This document shows positions 51,702 through 58,917 of a stretch of DNA of 64,000 bases, in pieces. Below the pieces are notes generated by a model that was not told where the DNA came from, made no database searches, and saw only the letters and a list, made by a program, of their open reading frames with translations. The stretch covers positions 62,001 to 126,000 of the forward strand of contig JADKEF010000003.1 of assembly GCA_016718135.1 (NCBI GenBank), read 5' to 3'. The stretch comes from Acidobacteriota bacterium (GTDB taxonomy: Bacteria; Acidobacteriota; Blastocatellia; Pyrinomonadales; Pyrinomonadaceae). The stretch's first letter is position 1; every line of letters starts with the position of its first letter. A program made the position numbers and the translations under genes.

Positions 51702-53246
51702 ATTCTCTTCTCTTCCTGCACCACCAAGCCGTCCGATCTTCGCACGCTCGTCCCGGCTGAGACTCTTGTCTATCTCGAGACCAACGACCTCGCCGCCGCT
51801 TTGCAGCCGATCGTAGATAGCAAGCCGTTTAGCTCCGTCGTGACAAAGAAACCAGACTTCTCTGCCCTGAAAGGCGTGCAGGTCGCGGTCGCTGTTACCG
51901 GATTTGAAACGTCCGAAGTCGCCGTAACCGACGAGCAAAGTGTCGGCAAGGTCCAACCGCGATTCGTCGCTGTCGCTGACACACACGCGTGGAATTATCA
52001 GGCGGTCGCTTTTGCCGAGAAGAAACTAGGCAGCTTTGTCACCGAGATCTATGATTCGGAGCCAAAGCTTGAAAAACTCGATGCAAAAGGCGGTAAGTAT
52101 TTTACGTGGACGTCCCAGGATGGGCGCAAGGCGTTTGCTCTCGTCATCGATAGCCTCATCTACTTCGGCAACGACGAGTCGGCGATCGACAAAGCCCTCT
52201 CGGTTCGCGGCGGCCAGGCCGACAGCATCGCCAAAACCGGCAAACTCCCACAGCACGTCCCAGGAAATCTCGCCAGCGGCTACGTCTCCACCGACGGCGT
52301 CGCCCAGATCGCCGCCCTCGCCGGCCTCCACTTCGCGTCCCAGGCCAGCGACGAAGAAGAAGTCCAAAGCGCCGTCGCGGGGATCCTCCCGCAGCTAATT
52401 CGCGGAACAGTAACCGATGTTAGCTGGAGCACGTCCCAGACGAGCGAAGGTATCGAGGACAAATGGTCGGTTAGGATGCCTGCGGATGTCGCCGATGTTT
52501 TCGCCGAGACGATGTCGCCTGCGGATGATTTCGACACTGGCCTTCTCGATTACGTCCCTGAGAATGCTACGAGCGTAACCGCCTATAATTTCAAGAATCC
52601 GCAGGTCGCCTGGCGAAGTGTCGTCCTTACATCCCAGAAAAAAGTTGATCCGTTAATTGGTCGTGTGCTTGGCGAATTGTCGGGATTGCTATTTGAACCC
52701 TATGGAATTAGAGACTCCGAGGAGTTTCTGAGTTCGATCGGCCCGGGAATCGTTACGGCACGAAGGGACGAACAAGATGAGAAGTCAGTGATAATTACGA
52801 CATTGAAGGAAAAAGGCGGCTACCCAGGAGGTTTCGATACGGGCCGGCTAACCCCTGCGATTGGCCTCTCGCCGAATGGTGATCAGTTCTATGGAACTAA
52901 TCCAAAGGACGACGAGCCGTTTTCCTTTGGCGTACTGACCAATGGGAAACTGCTAATCGGAAACAGCCTCTACAACCTGACTCTACCAGACCGTCCGAAA
53001 CATTCAGCAACTGACCGTCTTTCGCGAAGCCTTAAAGCTAACCGCTCCCCGCTCAACACATTCGGACTGGACAACGACGCTGGCCTGCGATTGATCTCAC
53101 TCCTAGCCCGCGAAGGCCACGGCGACACTCAGGTCGTTTCGACCTACCTCACCGAAACCCGCTTCACCAAAACCGGCATGGAGCGTCGGACGGTTTCGGA
53201 TCTTGGGTTTATCGGCTGGATGATGGCCGAGCTCGCGGCGGAGTGA
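51600..53246 (+). CDS. DUF3352-like lipoprotein or exported protein
   Basis: The 548 residues begin with a hydrophobic leader (LFFLSVSICVYLWIILFSSC), whose Cys could be a lipobox Cys. The mature part starts PSDLRTLVPAETLVYLETND, a pattern of DUF3352-type proteins, and has further LDKLDAKGGKYFTWTSQDG and FSFGVLTNGKLLIGNS segments. The function is unknown; such proteins are exported and beta-rich. The start codon is uncertain because the leader is encoded by a palindromic arm. Confidence 0.7.
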   Translation: MNTDKLRCKKVAVSRTRPRSLFFLSVSICVYLWIILFSSCTTKPSDLRTLVPAETLVYLETNDLAAALQPIVDSKPFSSVVTKKPDFSALKGVQVAVAVTGFETSEVAVTDEQSVGKVQPRFVAVADTHAWNYQAVAFAEKKLGSFVTEIYDSEPKLEKLDAKGGKYFTWTSQDGRKAFALVIDSLIYFGNDESAIDKALSVRGGQADSIAKTGKLPQHVPGNLASGYVSTDGVAQIAALAGLHFASQASDEEEVQSAVAGILPQLIRGTVTDVSWSTSQTSEGIEDKWSVRMPADVADVFAETMSPADDFDTGLLDYVPENATSVTAYNFKNPQVAWRSVVLTSQKKVDPLIGRVLGELSGLLFEPYGIRDSEEFLSSIGPGIVTARRDEQDEKSVIITTLKEKGGYPGGFDTGRLTPAIGLSPNGDQFYGTNPKDDEPFSFGVLTNGKLLIGNSLYNLTLPDRPKHSATDRLSRSLKANRSPLNTFGLDNDAGLRLISLLAREGHGDTQVVSTYLTETRFTKTGMERRTVSDLGFIGWMMAELAAE

Positions 53247-53276
53247 TCGGGCACGTCCCAGAGATATTTGTCGTCA

Positions 53277-53524
53277 GTCCGCGTAGCGGACGAAAGCATA
53301 AAGCCTCGGGTGTAAGCCCGAGGAAGTGTCGGACATTATTGCCCAAGCCCGCGTATGCGGGTGACAGCGGTCAATCGTTTCACGTCCCTGAGATTGGAGG
53401 CTCTCGACCCGTCCCAAAATTTTCGCAGGTCGTCCGCTGTCGCTGTCTACGACAGCTCGGCTATTGTTTCATCCGTTCCACGGGCTCACGCCCGTGGCTC
53501 TATGCTGTCGCCGTCTACGACGGC
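53277..53524. repeat. Cluster of six short palindromes
   Basis: GTCCGC-GTA-GCGGAC (53277-53291), CCTCGGG-TGTAAG-CCCGAGG (53304-53323), CCCGC-GTAT-GCGGG (53348-53361) and GCTGT-CTACG-ACAGC (53442-53456) are followed by CCACGGGC-TCAC-GCCCGTGG (53478-53497) and GCCGTC-TAC-GACGGC (53510-53524). Stems are different in sequence but the short loops repeatedly contain TA, which suggests one class of REP-like element. Confidence 0.75.
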
Positions 53525-53590
53525 TATGAGCGTCCCAGAAATTCACGTCCCAGATCTTCTTGGCGTTCTTTCTTCGCGATCTTCGCGGTC

Positions 53591-53622
53591 TTTGCGTGAA
53601 ACCTCCCCAAATTTCACGCAAA
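53591..53622. repeat. Palindrome TTTGCGTGAAA / TTTCACGCAAA
   Basis: An 11-base perfect stem with a 10-base centre. The flanks (TTCGCGATCTTCGCGGTC to the left, GACCGCAAAGAAGATCG to the right) extend the match imperfectly. Confidence 0.7.
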
Positions 53623-53807
53623 GCTCGCAAAGGACGCCAAAAAGACCGCAAAGAAGATCGATCGTCGAAATTCGCCTCTTCATTTTTCAAATACCCAGAT
53701 CTTCGTCCCGTCGGACGATCTATTTGATGACCTCTTCTCTTCCCCACGGCATTGGCTTCCCCAAGCCTTTGCCACTTTTGACGCTATCACGGGTTTGCCG
53801 AGAAATA

Positions 53808-53883
53808 TATAACGATCCGCCGATAACGTCGCATTTCGCCGATAATGTAGCAAAATGCCGAAAACGTCACTATCCGCCGCTAT
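53808..53883 (-). repeat. Four tandem 19-base repeats, core TTATCGGC on the minus strand
   Basis: The units occupy 53808-53826, 53827-53845, 53846-53864 and 53865-53883. On the minus strand they read TTATCGGCGGATCGTTATA, TTATCGGCGAAATGCGACG, TTTTCGGCATTTTGCTACA and ATAGCGGCGGATAGTGACG. The first two share the eight-base core with the three-unit array at 27177-27233, which lies on the opposite strand. Confidence 0.85.
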
Positions 53884-53890
53884 CGCCGTT

Positions 53891-53932
53891 GAACAGTGAA
53901 TAGTGAACAGTGATTAGTGATTAGTGATTAGT
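53891..53932 (+). repeat. Heptamer tandem repeat GAACAGT/GATTAGT
   Basis: Six uninterrupted 7-base units (GAACAGT, GAATAGT, GAACAGT, GATTAGT, GATTAGT, GATTAGT) follow the 19-base array after 7 bases. It is a simple minisatellite with no coding role. Confidence 0.8.
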
Positions 53933-53990
53933 GGAAGAATAGGATTACGCCTTCGTCTTCTACGCGTCTTTGCTCCTTCGCGACTTTGCG

Positions 53991-54752
53991 TTAATGTCTC
54001 TTCGCTTCTTTCTTGAGTTTGCGCACGTTTCGTTCGATCCATGTCTCGGCCGCGTTGTAGTGGGCGAATTTTCTTTCGTCGGCTTTGAATGCGGGGGTGT
54101 GGTTGTAGCGGCGGCCGTTGACGTGGCGGGTCGGGTGGGCGATGTGGAGCATTTCGTGGAAGACGACGTACTCGACGACGTATCGCGGCACGTCGGTCGA
54201 GTCGAGCGAGGTGCTGATCGTGATATGGTTGTGCGTCGCGTCGTGGTGGCCGAGGATGCGGTAAGTCTTTTTGGCTGACCACGTTAGCGATGGCGTCGGT
54301 ATTTGATCACGGAAGTATGTGGTGTTGAGCGAGGCAAATATCTCGTCGAGATCGTAAACCTTGCCCTTGCTCGTCGTCATCACCTTTCGGCCTTTTTCTC
54401 GCTTGTTGTCGCGAGCTTTTTCGCGGATGTAGTCTGATTTAATGTAGGCGGCATACACTTCGCGGGCTCCGGGCGGGATGCGTTTTTGGAGAAGTTTGCC
54501 GACCAAAATATACGCGAGGCCGCGGTGGCATTGCAGCGGCATTTCGTCGCAGATCTTGCCGACGCGGACAAAAATTTCGCCGCCGCGTATGCGTATCGTG
54601 TGATTTATGCCAATATACGGGTAAAATGAAACATGGATCGGCGGCACGGCGCGTTTTGCGTCGTACCAGCGAAAAGCTTCGGCGTAGTAGGTTGTAATAT
54701 CGTCGATCAAAGCTATCAATCGTATGCGACCCATAGGACTCATATGTCCCAT
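53991..54752 (-). CDS. SprT-like zinc metalloprotein
   Basis: The 253-residue protein has a HEMLH motif (FHEMLHIAHPTRHVNGRRYNH) near residue 205, the HExxH zinc-binding and catalytic signature of SprT-like domains, with a later His in the same block. The N-terminal 130 residues are basic and not recognised. Ends in KLKKEAKRH, probably nucleic-acid or ribosome related. The first of three in-frame ATGs is used; a later start would remove only a few residues. SprT-like proteins act in DNA-protein crosslink or ribosome processing; the role here is inference. Confidence 0.75.
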   Translation of the reverse strand: MGHMSPMGRIRLIALIDDITTYYAEAFRWYDAKRAVPPIHVSFYPYIGINHTIRIRGGEIFVRVGKICDEMPLQCHRGLAYILVGKLLQKRIPPGAREVYAAYIKSDYIREKARDNKREKGRKVMTTSKGKVYDLDEIFASLNTTYFRDQIPTPSLTWSAKKTYRILGHHDATHNHITISTSLDSTDVPRYVVEYVVFHEMLHIAHPTRHVNGRRYNHTPAFKADERKFAHYNAAETWIERNVRKLKKEAKRH

Positions 54753-54800
54753 TCGAGATCATTGTTAATTAAACAAAAACAACTGGATTAAACATTGTTG

Positions 54801-54830
54801 TTGACACTTCGGCTGTCTAAATGCTATTTC
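54801..54830 (+). promoter_or_regulatory. Possible sigma-70 promoter of the heat-shock operon
   Basis: TTGACA (54801-54806) is followed after 17 or 18 bases by CTATTT or TATTTC (54824-54830). It lies 35 bases before hrcA. The -10 match is moderate. No CIRCE-like inverted repeat (TTAGCACTC-N9-GAGTGCTAA) was seen between 54753 and 54865. Confidence 0.45.
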
Positions 54831-54864
54831 TTTATATGGGAACAGCATACAGCCGCAGGGCAGT

Positions 54865-55986
54865 ATGCATCAAACTCACCCAAACAGGATGTCCTCAGGC
54901 GGCGATAAAAGAGCCGGTTTTCCCGATTCACGCGGCCAGATCATCCTAACAGCCATTATCAATGAACACTTCGTCACGGGCGAGCCTGTGGGTTCAAAGG
55001 TCTTAGCCGAGCGGTTTGCTAATGCGACCGGAATGAGCTCGGCGACGATCAGGAACGTGATGGGTGAACTGGAAGAGATGGGCATGCTCGAGCAGCCACA
55101 CACTTCCGCCGGACGCGTTCCGACCGATCTTGGCTACCGGTTTTACGTTGACAATCTGCTTGGCGTCCTGAGTATCTCGAACGACGATCTTCGCCTGATA
55201 GGCGATGAATACGGGCTGAATACACACGAAACGCCGGACCGATTGATGGAACGTACCTCTCACTTGCTCTCTGCTCTTTCTAATAATGTGGGCATCGTGG
55301 TATCGCCAAGTTTGGCGAGTGATCGCCTGCAGCATATCGAGTTTGTCAATCTTTCTGACAACCGGATCCTCGTCGTGCTCGTCTCGGCGCCGAATATTGT
55401 GCATAACAAGATAATTCGGCTCAAAGTCGCGTTTACGAAGGAGGAGTTGGAGGCGACCGCGAACTATCTGAACGCGGAGTTCGTCGGAAAGAGCCTGGCC
55501 GAGATACGTGCTGAGATCATTAAGTTGATGCACGAGGAAAAGGCCTTGTTTGACAAGTTGCTTCAGACGGCCGTAATTCTTTGCTCTCAGAGTATCGAGG
55601 ATGAGGATTCGCCGAATGAAGTATTCGTGGACGGCACGTCAAATATCTTGACGAAAAGCGATTTTGCCGACCTCGAACGCCTTCGTGAGCTGATACACAC
55701 GATAGGCGAAAAGTCGCGACTGATGCAGATCATTTCTGAGTGCATCGAAAGCGACGCAGCCGCAAAGGGCGACGTCCAGGTCGTCATCGGCAGCGAAAAT
55801 CGTACACCTAGCTTGCAGAACTGTACGTTGATCTCGGCCCCATACCGGATTGGCAACAGCAGCGCAGTCGGCACATTGAGCGTCCTCGGCCCGACACGGA
55901 TCGAATACGCGAGAATGATCTCGATCGTCAGCTACGTAGCACGAACTCTCGAAAAAGTGATGTCCTCCGACACCACAAAAAACTAG
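54865..55986 (+). CDS. hrcA: Heat-inducible transcription repressor HrcA
   Basis: HrcA is the CIRCE-binding repressor of groE and dnaK genes. The 373-residue protein has a winged-helix N-terminus (RGQIILTAIINEHFVTGEPVGSKVLAERF, then GMSSATIRNVMGELEEMGMLEQPHTSAGRVPTDLGYRFYVD), a diagnostic pattern, and the C-terminal HrcA domain with LIGDEYGLNTHETPD-type helices and YARMISIVSYVARTLEK. The start codon has no strong ribosome binding site. It heads an operon with grpE, dnaK and dnaJ. Confidence 0.94.
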   Translation: MHQTHPNRMSSGGDKRAGFPDSRGQIILTAIINEHFVTGEPVGSKVLAERFANATGMSSATIRNVMGELEEMGMLEQPHTSAGRVPTDLGYRFYVDNLLGVLSISNDDLRLIGDEYGLNTHETPDRLMERTSHLLSALSNNVGIVVSPSLASDRLQHIEFVNLSDNRILVVLVSAPNIVHNKIIRLKVAFTKEELEATANYLNAEFVGKSLAEIRAEIIKLMHEEKALFDKLLQTAVILCSQSIEDEDSPNEVFVDGTSNILTKSDFADLERLRELIHTIGEKSRLMQIISECIESDAAAKGDVQVVIGSENRTPSLQNCTLISAPYRIGNSSAVGTLSVLGPTRIEYARMISIVSYVARTLEKVMSSDTTKN

Positions 55987-56028
55987 GTCCGATAGCGCGG
56001 TTGTTCACTTCCCGCCAACTGCTTCCAG

Positions 56029-56916
56029 ATGAACCAAAAAGAACAGATCCCAAGACCCGATGAATCGTTTGACGAGATCGACATGGATGCCATGTCGTCG
56101 GTTGACGATTTTATCAAGGAATTAGAGGCCAAGGAGAAAGATCTGCATATCACATCGGATATGACGATCGAGATCGAGGAGTCTGATTTTGGCATGCCGT
56201 CGCTACAGGATTTTGTCGAAAGCGAGCTTGCCGCTGAGGCTACACCGGCTCTTGCTTCGCCCCGCCCTCAGATGAGTCCTGCGAATTCTCAGGGTGCCAA
56301 AACGAGGATCTACGAACTCGAGCAAGAGATCGTCAAACTCAACGAACGCATTTCCGGGCTACGCTCTGACCGGCTCGAGATTCAGGAAAAAAGCGACCGA
56401 CGCCTGAAGGATTTTGAGAATTATAAGTACCGCATGGATCGCGAACGACGCGGTTCGTTTATCGATCAGATCAGCAACCTCGCCTCGCAGATGCTGCCGG
56501 TGCTCGACAATCTTGATCGGGCACTCAACGCCGCCGACCGATTGACAGGTGAAAAAGGTCCTGAATTTCAGCAATTTTATGACGGCATCGTACTCGTCAA
56601 TCAGCAGGTCAATGAGGTATTTGCCGGCATGGGCGTGACGCCGATCGCGACCGTCGGCGAAACGTTTGACCCGAACTTCCACGAGGCAGTCGCCGTCGAG
56701 GAGAACGAGGACATGCCGAACAACACAGTAACCGAGGAGATGCTTCGCGGCTATCGCATTGGTAACCGTGTCATACGCCACTCTATGGTAAAGGTCACTT
56801 CGCAACCGAAACCTTCCAGATTCGACCGTCCCTCGACGGCCGACGAACTCCCGCCCGCTATTGAACTTGCCGATCTGGCTAACGCAGACGGCGAAACTTC
56901 CTCCCCCGAAGTGTAA
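56029..56916 (+). CDS. grpE: Nucleotide exchange factor GrpE
   Basis: GrpE releases ADP from DnaK. The C-terminal half (residues 120-260) has the coiled coil with RTRIYELEQEIVKLNERISGLRSDRLEIQEKSDRRLKDFENYKYRMDRER-type heptads and the diagnostic FDPNFHEAVAVEEN with a following VTEEMLRGYRIGNRVIRHSMVKV. The N-terminal 100 residues are acidic (DEIDMDAMSSVDDFIKE) and make this GrpE longer (295) than the usual 190-200. It starts 42 bases after hrcA. Confidence 0.95.
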   Translation: MNQKEQIPRPDESFDEIDMDAMSSVDDFIKELEAKEKDLHITSDMTIEIEESDFGMPSLQDFVESELAAEATPALASPRPQMSPANSQGAKTRIYELEQEIVKLNERISGLRSDRLEIQEKSDRRLKDFENYKYRMDRERRGSFIDQISNLASQMLPVLDNLDRALNAADRLTGEKGPEFQQFYDGIVLVNQQVNEVFAGMGVTPIATVGETFDPNFHEAVAVEENEDMPNNTVTEEMLRGYRIGNRVIRHSMVKVTSQPKPSRFDRPSTADELPPAIELADLANADGETSSPEV

Positions 56917-56958
56917 GAAAACAACCTACCTAACTATCCGCTAAGGAAAACCAACACT

Positions 56959-58764
56959 ATGGGCAAAGTAATAGGCATCGATCTAGGCACGACAAACTGC
57001 TGCGTCTCCGTTCTCGAGGGCGGCACGGTCCAGATCATTTCGAATAAAGAGGGCGGCCGCACCACACCATCCGTAGTCGGCTTCACGGACAAAGACGAAC
57101 GTCTCGTGGGTCAGATCGCCAAGCGCCAGGCTGTCACCAACGCGGCAAACACGCTCTACGCCGTCAAACGCCTTATTGGCCGCAAATTTGACGCGCCCGA
57201 GGTCGCAAAGATGCGTGAGAATGTCCCCTTTGAGATCGTGAAAGCGCCGAATGGCGACGCTCATATCCGTGTTCTCGATCGTATTTACAGCCCGCCGGAG
57301 ATCTCGGCTATCGTGCTGCAGCGGTTGAAGTTAGCAGCGGAGGAATTCCTCGGCGATAAGATCACCGAGGCGATCATCACGGTTCCGGCCTACTTCGACG
57401 ACATGCAGCGCCAGGCGACCCGCGATGCGGGTAAGATCGCGGGTCTGGAGGTCGAACGCATCATCAACGAACCAACCGCGGCTGCCCTTGCCTATGGTTT
57501 TGGTAAGAGCAAGACCGAGAAAGTTGCGGTGTACGATCTCGGCGGCGGTACATTCGATATCTCGATCCTCGAGATCAACGACGGCGTGTTTGAAGTGCTG
57601 TCGACATCGGGCAATACCTTCCTCGGCGGTGAAGATTTTGACCAACGCATTATCGAGTGGATGGTCGAGGGATTTCAGACCGAGAACAACATCGATCTTA
57701 AAAACGATCGTCTCGCTCTGCAACGTCTCAAAGAGGCCGCAGAGCGTGCGAAATGCGAGCTTTCAAGCGTTGCCGAGACGAACATCAGCTTGCCGTTTAT
57801 TGCTGCAGACCCGTCCGGCCCGAAACACATTAACGTCACACTGACTCGTGAGAAGTTTGAAGAGATCGTTCAGGATCTCGTCGAAGCTTCGGTCGAGCCG
57901 TGCCAGAAAGCTCTCTGGGACGCGAAACTGCAGCCGTCGGATGTCGACAAGGTCATCCTCGTGGGCGGCCAGACGCGGTCGCCGATCATCGCTCGTACGG
58001 TTACCGAAGTTTTCGGTAAAGAGCCTTCGTCGGAGATCAATCCGGATGAGGTCGTCGCGATGGGGGCCGCAATTCAAGGCGGTGTGTTGACCGGCGATGT
58101 TAAAGACATTGTACTGCTCGACGTACTTCCGCTTTCGCTTGGATTGGAAACGCGTGGCGGCCTGTACGTGAAACTTATTTCGCGTAACTCGACCATTCCG
58201 CTCAAGAATACGATGACGTTCACGACCGTCGTTGATAATCAGCAGTCGGTCGAGATCCACATTCTGCAGGGCGAACGCGAGATCGCATCCGCCAACCGCT
58301 CACTTGCAAAATTCGAACTCGTCGGCATTCCACCGGCTCCACGCGGCGTGCCGCAGGTCGATGTTTCATTCGAGATCGACGCAAACGGCATTGTTAGCGT
58401 TTCGGCAAAGGACAAGATGACAGGCCTCGAGCAGGCTCTGCAAATTACCCCTTCGTCGGGTCTCGCTCCTGACGAGATCGAACGCCTCATCATCGAAGCC
58501 GAGACGTCGATCGACCGCGATCGCGATGAAAAAGAACTGATCGTCGAGCGAAACCGCCTCGACACACTCATTCGTAACGCCCGACGCGCAATGGCCGAGG
58601 TTGGCAAATCCTTCGACCTAAACGATCAACAAGAGATAAACGGCGTCCTCAACGACGCTGAGGAAACCCTTGGCACATCGAACCTCGATGAGATCAAAAG
58701 CCAGCTCGGCAAAGTCGAAAGTGCGGCGAACAAGATAACAGCCGCGATGCTGTCGATGGCATAA
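56959..58764 (+). CDS. dnaK: Molecular chaperone DnaK (Hsp70), short C-terminus
   Basis: DnaK binds unfolded segments with ATP. The nucleotide-binding domain is canonical: GIDLGTTNCCVSV at the N-terminus, VPAYFDDMQRQATRDAGKIAGLEV, NEPTAAALAYGFG, VAVYDLGGGTFDISIL and the later VILVGGQTRSP. The substrate domain carries TGDVKDIVLLDVLPLSLGLET. At 601 residues it lacks the flexible acidic tail that usually follows the lid; the protein ends AANKITAAMLSMA. A CC pair replaces the usual SC at residues 13-14. It starts 42 bases after grpE. Confidence 0.96.
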   Translation: MGKVIGIDLGTTNCCVSVLEGGTVQIISNKEGGRTTPSVVGFTDKDERLVGQIAKRQAVTNAANTLYAVKRLIGRKFDAPEVAKMRENVPFEIVKAPNGDAHIRVLDRIYSPPEISAIVLQRLKLAAEEFLGDKITEAIITVPAYFDDMQRQATRDAGKIAGLEVERIINEPTAAALAYGFGKSKTEKVAVYDLGGGTFDISILEINDGVFEVLSTSGNTFLGGEDFDQRIIEWMVEGFQTENNIDLKNDRLALQRLKEAAERAKCELSSVAETNISLPFIAADPSGPKHINVTLTREKFEEIVQDLVEASVEPCQKALWDAKLQPSDVDKVILVGGQTRSPIIARTVTEVFGKEPSSEINPDEVVAMGAAIQGGVLTGDVKDIVLLDVLPLSLGLETRGGLYVKLISRNSTIPLKNTMTFTTVVDNQQSVEIHILQGEREIASANRSLAKFELVGIPPAPRGVPQVDVSFEIDANGIVSVSAKDKMTGLEQALQITPSSGLAPDEIERLIIEAETSIDRDRDEKELIVERNRLDTLIRNARRAMAEVGKSFDLNDQQEINGVLNDAEETLGTSNLDEIKSQLGKVESAANKITAAMLSMA

Positions 58765-58770
58765 GACGTA

Positions 58771-58792
58771 CGGCAGACCGCCCGGTCTGTCG
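58771..58792. repeat. Palindrome CGGCAGACCG / CGGTCTGTCG between dnaK and dnaJ
   Basis: The stem has one G-T pair, and the sequence resembles the palindrome at 28355-28376. It lies in the gap before dnaJ and could slow or attenuate transcription, or be a mobile palindrome. Confidence 0.65.
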
Positions 58793-58917
58793 ATGTCATC
58801 GCAGGCGGTTCTACTTGAGAAAACACCCACGGTGTTGCAAAATATAAGAGCGTCAGTTCAACTAGTTTGGGCTGGCGCTTTTGAGATTCCAGACGCGGAT
58901 TCTGGAGTTTGAACGAG

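Larger units (their letters stand above)
53247..53990. other. Gene-free repeat island
   Basis: This 744-base stretch between two genes holds no credible ORF; the open frames in it are low-complexity. It contains six or more GC-rich hairpins (53277-53524), a GCGTGAAA palindrome (53591-53622), four 19-base tandem units (53808-53883), a heptamer array (53891-53932) and several copies of CGTCCCAGA. These are listed as separate features. Confidence 0.7.

Noticed and set aside
54753..54864. CIRCE element upstream of hrcA
   Set aside because: No inverted repeat with TTAGCACTC/GAGTGCTAA or a close variant is present.
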